Assembly (NCBI RefSeq): GCF_003570725.1
Contig: NZ_QWVS01000059.1
Coordinates: 25,328-89,327, forward strand
Length of the DNA: 64,000 bases
Direction: 5' to 3'
From: Peribacillus asahii
Lineage (GTDB): Bacteria > Bacillota > Bacilli > Bacillales > DSM-1321
The notes under the pieces are model-generated. The model worked only from the letters and a program-made list of their open reading frames with translations. It was not told the DNA's origin and made no database searches. The position numbers were made by a program, and so were the translations under genes. Each line of letters opens with the position of its first letter. The stretch's first letter is position 1. Shown here in pieces: positions 33,338 to 41,486 of the stretch.

Positions 33338-34306
33338 TTACTCAGCAATTGTTGGTTCTTCTCCAAAATACTGTAACAGCCAAAGCTTTATTTCACTTTC
33401 TAACACAGGATGTAAAGGTTTAATAATTTGCTCCTTATATTGCTTTTTTACATTTAATACAGATTTTTCACCTGTGTATTCCCTTAGTACATGATCCATA
33501 TTAGGGATAGTAAGACAAGTCATGTTAGTTTTTTCTAATGCTTTAATTTCCTTTAATGCCTCGGAATCTGTTTGTACATCTTTATCTCCCACTATAGCTA
33601 GTACAGGGCATTGCGTCTCTTTAAGCATAGCTAATATCTGTTCGTCATTATAATGAAGATGTTCCCTTAACCACTTGGCAGGAAATTTCTGAGACTGAAT
33701 TTTCATCACATCCTCATTCGATTCTAACACTTTATTAAATAGCTTATTTTGTTTATCTATTACCCCTTTTTCGCTTACCAACCGTCTTAACAACATGCCT
33801 TTTAGCCCTTTCATGGCTTGCACTTCTTTGACAATCATAAGATTTTGGCTTTGCATCGCCGTCTTCAATCCTGTTCCTGCACCAGCAATTAAGATAAGAC
33901 CGGCTACAGGGTACTTTTGTTGTACAATCGTATTTAATATACAGCCCTCGCTATGTCCAAGTAAAAGAATCCTTTTTGGGTCTACACTTGGAACACCCTC
34001 CAAATACTTTATATTATGAATGATATCATCCATTAAATCGTGCATTCCTGTTTCATAAGAGACTCCTTTACTTTTACCGATTCCCCGCTTATCGTATCTT
34101 ATTGTAACAAAGCCTAAACCCGTCAAAAAGTCGGCCAGTTTCTTATAAATATTCATTTCAAAATTCTTCATATTTCCGTCCCGGTCAGCTCCGCCTGTTC
34201 CTGGAACAATAACGATTGCCGGGAATCTCTCTTCTTCATTTTCTGGAATGGTTAATGTGGCAGAAAGCTCGTATTCTCCATTCACAACAACTTCTTTTTC
34301 AATCAA
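33338..34306 (-). CDS. Alpha/beta hydrolase
   Basis: A 322-residue alpha/beta hydrolase. The nucleophile elbow is GHSEG in RILLLGHSEGCILNTIV, the oxyanion region is IVIVPGTGGADRDG, and the C-terminal acid and His are in AIVGDKDVQTDS and IPNMDHVLREYTGE. TTG start at 34306 with GAGGAGGGG 7 bases upstream. Relatives act on esters or acylated substrates (EstD/YtaP-type); the actual substrate is unknown. No signal peptide, so cytoplasmic. It converges on opuD and shares its terminator. Confidence 0.82.
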   Translation of the reverse strand: MIEKEVVVNGEYELSATLTIPENEEERFPAIVIVPGTGGADRDGNMKNFEMNIYKKLADFLTGLGFVTIRYDKRGIGKSKGVSYETGMHDLMDDIIHNIKYLEGVPSVDPKRILLLGHSEGCILNTIVQQKYPVAGLILIAGAGTGLKTAMQSQNLMIVKEVQAMKGLKGMLLRRLVSEKGVIDKQNKLFNKVLESNEDVMKIQSQKFPAKWLREHLHYNDEQILAMLKETQCPVLAIVGDKDVQTDSEALKEIKALEKTNMTCLTIPNMDHVLREYTGEKSVLNVKKQYKEQIIKPLHPVLESEIKLWLLQYFGEEPTIAE

Positions 34307-34399
34307 CTAGTATCCCCTCCTCATTTTCAACCATTAATACTGTATATACATAAAAAAACTAAGTCTAACGTTATAGAGCTAATCGAAAAGCCAATCTAT

Positions 34400-35464
34400 C
34401 TATTTTCGATACCAATTGGCCCCCTCATCCATATGTACAAATGGAATATCCGTATCAATCTCTCCTGTAATTTGCTCTAGTTCTACATCTTCTCCATTAA
34501 GCCATTTGGCAAAATCAAATACAGTAGGTTCTTGATTTCCCCCTAATGCTATCCACGCCTTCATTTCCCTTGGTAAATAAGCCGATGTATGGATTGTTCC
34601 TGCCCAGCTGCCATATAAATCGGAAAAAACCCCTCGATTCTTATCATTTAATAATCGAAAAGCATCATAGGCTTCTGAAAGATTCTCATATTGTTCTTTC
34701 ATAACCCCTAGTCGTCGTTGAGAATCGACGAGATGATTACGATTTTCATGCCTCATAATTTCAAAGTGATTTGTGCAAACAGTAGAATGGCGAACCTCAA
34801 CACCGCGCGGAGAGGTTTCAACTACATAAGTTTCTCCACTTTGATCATACACAACATACGTAAAAGAATGGCGATGTGGTATCTCCTTCAGCATCGATAC
34901 CGCTTCCAAAACATTGGCACAAGACTCTATAACAAGCCTTCCAATCATACAACAAATAAATCCGTCCCCTGGATTTTTTCGATTCATAAAGTTATAACCA
35001 ATCGCTAACCCTTTTTCATTCATTCCATCCATTCTTCCCGTTGCTCTTTGGCTCGGCCCAATGCTTGCATACCCTTGGTCAGTTGGTTGAAAAAGAACAT
35101 AACGACCCTCATACGTCTTCGGATGATAGTCATAATTACGAATTAAATAATCCCTTCCTGTTAAAATAGAACAGCCCGACTTTACATAATCTAATCGATA
35201 GCCCCCAAATTCTTGCAATATACGTTTCATCGGCCATTCTAGTGCTTCTTGCATTCCAAGCAGCTCCTCCCAAACACCAGGAGCAAATTGTGTAATGGCC
35301 TTTCTCACTTCCTCTGCTTCTATCGTAAATCGAGGCTTTCTCACCTTCCACTGCTCTTCACGATTGATAACGGTTAAAGAATCTCGTAGTTTTTCCCCTT
35401 GCATATATCCAAAATCATAATGTGTCCCGCGAAATTGAATAATTTCACTATAGATTTGCTTCAT
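34400..35464 (-). CDS. C45-type peptidase / acyl-CoA:6-APA acyltransferase-like Ntn hydrolase
   Basis: A 354-residue Ntn hydrolase of the C45/AAT family. The probable nucleophile is Cys98 in SGCSILTGRDYLIRNYDYH; related proteins are self-processed before this Cys. Conserved RATGRMDGMNEKGLAIGYN and FTYVVYDQSGETYVVETSPR strands follow, and a C-terminal GGNQEP turn is present. Relatives include penicillin acyltransferase and amidohydrolases acting on N-acyl compounds; the substrate is unknown. GGGATATGAC precedes the ATG. The next gene is a divergent permease at 35629, possibly its importer. Confidence 0.8.
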   Translation of the reverse strand: MKQIYSEIIQFRGTHYDFGYMQGEKLRDSLTVINREEQWKVRKPRFTIEAEEVRKAITQFAPGVWEELLGMQEALEWPMKRILQEFGGYRLDYVKSGCSILTGRDYLIRNYDYHPKTYEGRYVLFQPTDQGYASIGPSQRATGRMDGMNEKGLAIGYNFMNRKNPGDGFICCMIGRLVIESCANVLEAVSMLKEIPHRHSFTYVVYDQSGETYVVETSPRGVEVRHSTVCTNHFEIMRHENRNHLVDSQRRLGVMKEQYENLSEAYDAFRLLNDKNRGVFSDLYGSWAGTIHTSAYLPREMKAWIALGGNQEPTVFDFAKWLNGEDVELEQITGEIDTDIPFVHMDEGANWYRK

Positions 35465-35628
35465 GTCATATCCCTCTTTTATATCGTAACTATTTCTTTT
35501 TAGAATACTTGATGGATAATTGAAAAGAAAGAAGATAATGGATTACGAATAAATTTATGGAACAATTCACCTAACTAGGCATTTCCCCATAATCTATCAT
35601 CAAGCCTATTCATGAGGGGGAGAAAATT

Positions 35629-37020
35629 ATGGGAGTAGAATTAACGGCTCTCCATTGGATTTATGTAGGGTTTATTGTGTTAATCATCGGATTTATGGTG
35701 AAACGTCGAGACACTTCCCTCATTTGTATAGTTGGAATTTTCACACTAGCCATTGTCGCAACAAGTAGTGTAACTTCATCCATTATCGGGATTTTTAACA
35801 GCTTTATTTTCGCCATTACAGAGCTAATGTCGACAATTTTAATTATTTCCATCATTGTTTCAATGAGCCATGTGTTAACAAAAACGGGCATTAATGATGC
35901 CATGGTTGCTCCTTTTACTAAGTTTATGAAAAATCCAACGATTTCCTTTTGGATTATCGGCATTCTGATGATGGTCATTTCTTGGTTTTTCTGGCCTTCT
36001 CCCGCTGTTGCCTTGCTAGGAGCGGTTCTGCTTCCAGCAGCCCTGCGCGCAGGACTCCCAGCACTTGGTGTAGCAATAGCGATGAACCTCTTTGGGCATG
36101 GAATTGCTTTATCGAGTGATTTTATCATTCAAGCAGCCCCTAAGCTTACAGCCGATGCGGCTTCAATCCCAGTTGGAGATGTCATTTCAGCAAGCATTCC
36201 GCTCGTCATTACAATGGGAGTGGTCACAACGGTTTCTGCCTTTATCTTTTTAAAGCGGGATATGAAGCGAGGAGTTCTCACATTAGGGGAAAATAAAGAA
36301 ATTATTCAAGATCCAGCAATGAATGAACATTTACTTACCACAAAACAAAAGCATTTTTTTGCTATACTCATTCCAATTGCCTTTTTGATTGATGTCATTG
36401 CTATGTTCCTTTTAAAGTTACAAGGTGGAGATGCGACGGCATTAATTGGCGGTACGGCGGTCTTTATTCTGCTTATTCTATCCGTTGTAGCGCATAAACA
36501 ACAAGGACTTGAAAAAACAACCACCTATCTAATTCAAGGATTTCAATTCGGTTTTAAAGTATTTGGCCCCGTCATTCCTATTGCTGCCTTCTTTTATTTA
36601 GGGGATTCTGGATTCGCTCAAATTATCGGTGACCATTTACCGAAAACATCCCACGGTATTGTGAATGATCTCGGCGTCGCTTTGGCTGCTGCCGTTCCTT
36701 TAACGAGAGAAATAGCAGCCCTTACATTGACAGGTATTGGAGCCATTACTGGTTTAGATGGTTCAGGCTTTTCCGGCATTTCTTTAGCAGGTTCGGTAGC
36801 AAATCTATTCGGCACAGCCATCGGAGACGGTACCGCTACCTTAACCGCACTTGGGCAAATTTCAGCTATTTGGGTAGGCGGCGGAACACTTATTCCTTGG
36901 GCACTCATCCCAGCTGCCGCCATTTGTAATGTTAGTCCATTCGAATTAGCGCGTAGAAACCTCCTTCCAGTAATAATTGGGTTAGTCGTGACGACGATTG
37001 TGGCGATGTTTTTGATATAA
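35629..37020 (+). CDS. Multi-span permease of the ion-transporter superfamily (GntP/CitM-like)
   Basis: 463 residues with about twelve membrane spans and few charged loops. Segments AALRAGLPALGVAIAMNLFG and HGIALSSDFIIQAAPKLTAD (about residues 135-175), and AALTLTGIGAITGLDGSGFS (about 365) look like paired inverted re-entrant regions of ion-transporter-superfamily carriers. GAGGGGGAG precedes the ATG. It is divergent from the C45-type hydrolase gene, which hints at uptake of that enzyme's substrate or product. Exact family and substrate are not identified. Confidence 0.7.
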   Translation: MGVELTALHWIYVGFIVLIIGFMVKRRDTSLICIVGIFTLAIVATSSVTSSIIGIFNSFIFAITELMSTILIISIIVSMSHVLTKTGINDAMVAPFTKFMKNPTISFWIIGILMMVISWFFWPSPAVALLGAVLLPAALRAGLPALGVAIAMNLFGHGIALSSDFIIQAAPKLTADAASIPVGDVISASIPLVITMGVVTTVSAFIFLKRDMKRGVLTLGENKEIIQDPAMNEHLLTTKQKHFFAILIPIAFLIDVIAMFLLKLQGGDATALIGGTAVFILLILSVVAHKQQGLEKTTTYLIQGFQFGFKVFGPVIPIAAFFYLGDSGFAQIIGDHLPKTSHGIVNDLGVALAAAVPLTREIAALTLTGIGAITGLDGSGFSGISLAGSVANLFGTAIGDGTATLTALGQISAIWVGGGTLIPWALIPAAAICNVSPFELARRNLLPVIIGLVVTTIVAMFLI

Positions 37021-37052
37021 TAAATCAGCTCTAGATTTATTCCTTGAACAAT

Positions 37053-37095
37053 ACAAAAGCTCAATCACTAAAAAAGTGATTGAGCTTTTGTTTAC
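37053..37095 (+). terminator. Terminator of the permease gene
   Basis: A 17-bp stem ACAAAAGCTCAATCACT with its complement, 5-base loop, then TTTACTTG. Confidence 0.85.
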
Positions 37096-37169
37096 TTGTA
37101 CATTTCATTCTCATTTGTTATTCCCCTAAACTAAACCATTCCCTATGATCAAAAAACTAAAAATACGAT

Positions 37170-37196
37170 TCTTACAAAACTGTAAGCTTGTGTAAG
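37170..37196. promoter_or_regulatory. Operator-like inverted repeat upstream of bcrC
   Basis: CTTACAAAACTGTAAG is a perfect inverted repeat (CTTACA-N4-TGTAAG) and is followed at once by CTTGTGTAAG, a partial second copy. A SigA-like TATAAT lies about 40 bases on, before bcrC. Regulator unknown. Confidence 0.45.
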
Positions 37197-37268
37197 CAAA
37201 ATCCATATTTTTAGTTCTAGTAATTAACCTATAATGAACGTATTACAACATAAAGGGGAAATGAATCA

Positions 37269-37868
37269 ATGGATTTTTCGGATTTAAATATCCAGGTTTT
37301 TAGAATAATCAATGATTTAGGTAAAGATTATCCACCCTTAAATGATTCTGCTGTTTTCGTTGCTGAATATATGGTGTATGTCTTAGCATTAGCTGTCATA
37401 CTCTATTGGTTTACACGAACTAATAAGAATAGAATCATGATAATTTGTTCCATGATTTCTTTTATAGTCGCCGAGATAATCGGGAAACTAGCAGGAACCA
37501 TTCATTCCAACCATCAACCGTTTGCTGAGTTATCTAATGTCAATCAGCTTATAGAAAAGGCTGTAAATAATTCATTTCCAAGCGATCATACGATTTTGTT
37601 TTTTTCCTTTTGTATCACATTCTGGCTTTTTAACAAAAAGACAGGCGTTTTCTGGATAATACTTGCTTTTTGTGTCGGTCTTTCACGTATTTGGGTTGGT
37701 GTTCATTATCCAGCAGATGTCGCAGCAGGAGCCATAATCAGTATGACCTCAGCCATCATTGTGTATGTAACTGTACCTAAATTAAGTGTGATAAATAAAT
37801 TGCTTCGCATCTACGAAAAAGGCGAACAAGTTATTCTGCCCGTAAACAATAAATCGAAGAGCTTTTAA
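37269..37868 (+). CDS. bcrC: Undecaprenyl-diphosphatase (PAP2 type, BcrC-like)
   Basis: A 199-residue PAP2 phosphatase with about five spans. The catalytic motifs are KLAGTIHSNHQPF (motif 1, with His-Gln where Arg is common), NSFPSDHTI (motif 2) and SRIWVGVHYPADV (motif 3, Ser-Arg...His). Such enzymes recycle undecaprenyl pyrophosphate on the outer membrane face and protect against bacitracin. AAAGGGG precedes the ATG. It lies next to a decayed BceB-type bacitracin-exporter permease, so this was once a wider bacitracin-resistance locus. Confidence 0.85.
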   Translation: MDFSDLNIQVFRIINDLGKDYPPLNDSAVFVAEYMVYVLALAVILYWFTRTNKNRIMIICSMISFIVAEIIGKLAGTIHSNHQPFAELSNVNQLIEKAVNNSFPSDHTILFFSFCITFWLFNKKTGVFWIILAFCVGLSRIWVGVHYPADVAAGAIISMTSAIIVYVTVPKLSVINKLLRIYEKGEQVILPVNNKSKSF

Positions 37869-37876
37869 CTCGATAG

Positions 37877-37906
37877 AAAAAACGCTGGCGTTCCAGCGTT
37901 TTTTAA
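37877..37906 (+). terminator. Terminator of bcrC
   Basis: Stem AAAACGCTGG with CCAGCGTTTT, 4-base loop, followed by a T-run. Confidence 0.9.
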
Positions 37907-37958
37907 TGATCATTTTCATTCGTTCTGTTACTTTTGATACAATTTAATTGGTTCAAAG

Positions 37959-39460
37959 ATGATTGGCATTGCTCCTCTGCCCTTTTATTTATCTGAAAAG
38001 GCAATTATCCTTACAGTAGGAGCGTTCTTACTTCTCTTCTTTAGTATTTCATTATTTACGACGATTCTTGTACGAGTCAGTAAATTAATTGATTTATTCC
38101 AAGCAGGAGAAAAACCGAAAACGGAACCAAAAGTGTCCATCCTTCTATCTCTTCTCTCTGCATTCTTACTCATCATCAGTTATTATTTAGCTACTACTGC
38201 GACGATGCAAACCTTACTTTTCCGAATGTTGCCGGTCATTGGAATGACAATTGTCGGAACGTACTTTTTTTACACACAGCTATCGGTATTTATAATGAAA
38301 ATGCTGAAAAAAAACCGGATGCTTGTTTGGAAAAAACGAATTTAATTACGATTTCCAGTTTAGCATACCGCTTAAAAGATAATACACGCATGTTTTTTAT
38401 GATTACCATTTTTTCGACCGTTGTCTTTTGCGCAGTTGGATCGCTTGTTTCTATGAATGTAATGAATAAGCAATTCGATATGGAGTATCCAGCCGAAATT
38501 AGTTATATCGCGTTAAATGACGAACCAGTTCATCAACAACATTTACAGCAAATCGAAGGAGAATTGCAAGGAAAGCAAGTGAGCTATACAACAAATCAAG
38601 TTCCCATTAAATATATAGAAGTTGCTTCCTCAACTTCTCCATATCCTTCTGATAAGCTGGCCATTATTTCCTTCTCAGATTATCAAGCCATCTCTAAACA
38701 GGCGGGATATGAGTTTACAGAAAAGCCATTAAAAGGAATAGAAACCCTAAATATGCGAACATCCAGCTTCGAGGGCGGCTTCTCTAAACCTGTAATATAC
38801 ACGTTAAAACAAGATCATCTACAACTTCATCCAAAGACCTATACACAAAATGTTGTCCTGCCTTATCAGCTTGTATGGGATGAAGGCCTAGTAGTGAGTG
38901 ATGAATTATTTACAAAGCTCTCCTCTGTAACGACAGGAACATATACCGGTTTTTATACGAAAGAACTTGAGAAAACAATAGGTATGGTAGAAAACCTTGT
39001 GGAAAACGGAAAAAAACTGCCTTCTAGTGATACCTCCTACTTCATGACGGTAAGCGGAACTTTGTATGAAAATCAAATGACTATGTTCAAAATGATGTTA
39101 TTTGTCGCACTGCTTATTGGAGCTGTATTCTTTATTGCTGCAGGAAGCTTCTTATACTTCAGACTGTATGCTGATTTGGAATATGACAGCCGTCAATATT
39201 TAACGATTAAGAAAGTAGGGTTAACTGACCAAGAATTGAATAAAATTGTCACTCGTCAGCTTGCTTTACTGTTTTTCGTTCCTATTTTGGTTGCATTTGT
39301 CCATAGTGCTTTTGCCTTTACAGCCTTACAAAGCTTTTACGTATTATCTATCGCTACAGAAATGATAATTGTACTAGCTGGTTTTCTCATTGCTCAACTT
39401 GTTTATTTTTACTTAATCCGTTATCGATATTTGAAAAACTTGAAAAAAGCGTTAATCTAA
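37959..39460 (+). pseudogene. BceB-type ABC transporter permease, truncated and frameshifted
   Basis: Two frames (37959-38345 and 38327-39460) together match the last two thirds of BceB permeases. The first has spans and the FQAGEKPKTEPKV loop; the second begins TNLITISSLAYRLKDNTRMF and includes the large extracytoplasmic domain and the last FtsX-like spans. At 38331-38336 a run of six A's would need one more A to join W-K-K to T-N-L, so a single-base deletion broke the gene. The first about 190 residues and the partner ATPase gene are also missing. An in-frame stop at 37935 shows the 5' part is gone. Confidence 0.82.
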
Positions 39461-39470
39461 ACGTACGTCC

Positions 39471-39523
39471 GAAGAGGTTGACTGGAAAGCATCTACTTTT
39501 CAGCAGCCTCTTCTCTTTTTTAT
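39471..39523 (+). terminator. Terminator after the broken permease
   Basis: GAAGAGG with CCTCTTC around a 29-base loop, followed by TCTTTTTTATA. Confidence 0.7.
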
Positions 39524-39650
39524 AGAGCTCATTCACATTTTTATTCACAAATGATTAATAAATAATTTTGTCAGTGTGACACATAATTCACTTTCTACAG
39601 GGAAATATAAGTACAGTTCCATAAAAAATATGAAAGGGGAATCATTTACG

Positions 39651-39968
39651 ATGACAAAAAAATGGTTTCTTACATTAATGAGTGCTTGTTTATCTATTAT
39701 GATGTTAGCGGGGTGCAATAACGACAATAATAATGAAAATCCGCCTCCGCAAGAAGAACCAAATGATGTGGATCAAAATGATAATCTAAACGATACAAAT
39801 GATTTAGATGATACTGACTTAAATGATGATAATGATAACGATAACGTACCTGGTGTTGATGAAGACGATACAATCCTTAAAGATGATGAAAATGATACTG
39901 ATCCAGATCCAGAAGACGCTATTGAAGATCCAGAAGATATGACTGATCCAGATAATAAAGACGAATAA
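39651..39968 (+). CDS. Asp/Asn-rich lipoprotein (105 aa)
   Basis: A signal peptide (MTKKWFLTLMSACLSIMMLA) ends in the lipobox LAGC, so the mature protein is lipidated at Cys 23. The rest is an extreme low-complexity acidic chain (NDDNDNDNVPGVDEDDTI; DPDPEDAIEDPEDMTDPD) without a folded domain. Such chains may bind Ca2+ or other cations at the cell surface. AAAGGGG lies about 11 bases before the ATG at 39651; upstream ATGs are less well placed. Function unknown. Confidence 0.65.
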   Translation: MTKKWFLTLMSACLSIMMLAGCNNDNNNENPPPQEEPNDVDQNDNLNDTNDLDDTDLNDDNDNDNVPGVDEDDTILKDDENDTDPDPEDAIEDPEDMTDPDNKDE

Positions 39969-40013
39969 TGTACAACTTTAGTGCTTGCCCTCTATACTAG
40001 GTGCAGACACAAG

Positions 40014-40057
40014 AAAACCCTAAATAAAGGACTTATTTGTCCATTATTTAGGGTTTT
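40014..40057. terminator. Bidirectional terminator
   Basis: Stem AAAACCCTAAATAA with TTATTTAGGGTTTT, between the lipoprotein gene and the convergent ferritin gene. Confidence 0.8.
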
Positions 40058-40076
40058 CCAAAAAATCCAGGGATTC

Positions 40077-40616
40077 CTATTCAACAAATGTTGTATGTGT
40101 ACGTTTCGCCAGTTTTGAATCGTACGTGAATAAAGAAGTAGGATCATTATTAATTTGTTTTAACTTTTGAACAATACCATTAAATAGCGATTCTTCCTCT
40201 ACTTGCTCATCGAGGAACCAATTTAAAAAGGAAATCGTTGCATATTCTTTTTCATCACGAGCAATATCAGAAAGATTATAGATTCGGCTCGTCACTTCTT
40301 TTTCATGTTCTAGTGCTTTTTCAAAAGCATCTAAAATAGATTCGTACTTATTATTTGGATGGTCAAAACCAGAGATAATCGCTTGTTCTCCACGATCATG
40401 GATGTAATTATAAATCTTCATTCCATGAGTTCTTTCTTCCTCAGCTTGAGCAAGGAAAAAACTCGAGAAACCATCATAATTTTCACTTTTACAGTAAGAA
40501 GCCATCGCAGTATAGACATGGGCAGAATAAAATTCATAGTTCATTTGATCCGTTAATGCTTCGTGTAAGTTACTCGATAACATTGTACTTGCGCTCTTAT
40601 TTAACTTCGATAGCAT
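40077..40616 (-). CDS. Ferritin-type iron storage protein
   Basis: About 179 residues with the four-helix ferritin pattern. The ferroxidase ligands are visible: Glu in MNYEFYSAHVYTAMASYC, the EExxH motif AEEERTHGMKIYNYI, Glu in EHEKEVTSRIYNLS, and the fourth-helix FLDEQVEEESLFNGIV. It is a non-heme bacterial ferritin (FtnA type) that stores iron and limits Fenton damage. I place the start at the ATG at 40616, behind AGGTGGG; a longer frame to 40628 is less likely. The upstream neighbour lies behind Fur boxes, tying both to iron. Confidence 0.88.
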   Translation of the reverse strand: MLSKLNKSASTMLSSNLHEALTDQMNYEFYSAHVYTAMASYCKSENYDGFSSFFLAQAEEERTHGMKIYNYIHDRGEQAIISGFDHPNNKYESILDAFEKALEHEKEVTSRIYNLSDIARDEKEYATISFLNWFLDEQVEEESLFNGIVQKLKQINNDPTSLFTYDSKLAKRTHTTFVE

Positions 40617-40701
40617 AAGTAATCCCACCTTTTACTTGATAGACTGATTTTACTATAAAAAGGTTCGTATTACAATTATCGTGATATGTACTAAATAAAA
40701 A

Positions 40702-41106
40702 CTATAGGCCAACTGGTAGTTTTCCGGATATTCTATCGTAAAGAAAAGATAACTTTGTTTTCTTCTCTGAAAGACTTAAAAATGATTGCTTATTCCGAGA
40801 TTCTAAAGCTCGATCTAATTGAAAAGATACATTAAAGTAATCAAGCATACAATCAATAATGGGCATAGCTTTATTAGAATGAATAGCTTCCTCTAGCTCT
40901 TTAATCCACATATAGTCTTTTATTTTTTTATTAACACTTATTAAAACAAACCATCCAACTCCTACAACATATTTTCCCTTATTAGAAATGGTTAAAACAT
41001 CTCCACATTGCAAAGTTTTTGAATGACTCACAAGATTCTCTTTTTTATAACCATACTCTAGACACTCTACCTTAATCCCCTTTTCACTACTGACAATTAA
41101 ATCCAT
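40702..41106 (-). CDS. IDEAL-domain protein behind Fur boxes
   Basis: A 134-residue protein. The N-terminal 90 residues are strand-rich and unrecognised (KVECLEYGYKKENLVSHS; GKYVVGVGWFVLISVNK). The C-terminal part carries an IDEAL-domain-like helix pair: PIIDCMLDYFNVSFQLDRAL followed by ESRNKQSFLSLSE. IDEAL domains occur in bacilli, e.g. in YpiB/ComK-degradation-linked proteins, and mediate protein contacts. Start ATG at 41106 with GGAAGGAG 9 bases upstream. Two Fur boxes lie about 85 bases upstream and ferritin is the next gene, so an iron-responsive role is likely. Confidence 0.7.
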   Translation of the reverse strand: MDLIVSSEKGIKVECLEYGYKKENLVSHSKTLQCGDVLTISNKGKYVVGVGWFVLISVNKKIKDYMWIKELEEAIHSNKAMPIIDCMLDYFNVSFQLDRALESRNKQSFLSLSEKKTKLSFLYDRISGKLPVGL

Positions 41107-41184
41107 CCTTTTACGCTCCTTCCAAAACACCCTAGAATAAAATTTCTATACACTCAACAAAATCTATTTTAAATACATTCTAAT

Positions 41185-41223
41185 TTATCAATTGATAATC
41201 ATTATTAATGATAATGATTATTG
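41185..41223. promoter_or_regulatory. Tandem Fur boxes
   Basis: TGATAATCATTATTA (41193-41207) and TGATAATGATTATTG (41209-41223) each match the 7-1-7 Fur consensus TGATAATNATTATCA with one mismatch or so, with a partial third repeat (TTATCAATTGATAA) at 41185-41198. A TTGATA -35 for the minus-strand gene overlaps the site's edge. Confidence 0.8.
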
Positions 41224-41398
41224 ATTAATAATGCAACAATAAATGGCAAATTACTTGTTGATTTATGTTTTGGAAGTTTGCAGCTTACTCCCTTCATATA
41301 CTTCGTCACCACGAGCAACCTACCTCTACATTAGGCTGACCGATCCCTCTGTCTTAACAGTTAGGAATTGTTACATCCGTGCCTTGCGCATACCTAAA

Positions 41399-41431
41399 AA
41401 TAGGCCAACCACAATTTGTGGTTGGCCTATT
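41399..41431 (-). terminator. Terminator of the RCC1-repeat protein gene
   Basis: A 16-bp perfect stem AATAGGCCAACCACAA, 1-base loop, followed on the minus strand by TTTTAGG. No T-run on the plus side. Confidence 0.8.
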
Positions 41432-41486
41432 GTTGGCCTATTTGAATGCTTCTCTATTTACTCATAACAAAGACGAATGAACGTTA

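Noticed and set aside
35661..36128. Minus-strand frames opposite the permease gene
   Set aside because: Reverse reading of hydrophobic membrane codons often leaves long open frames; no start sites or domains.
41243..41467. Plus-strand frame of 74 codons after the Fur boxes
   Set aside because: No ribosome site, runs through the RCC1-gene terminator hairpin, and has no recognisable protein features.
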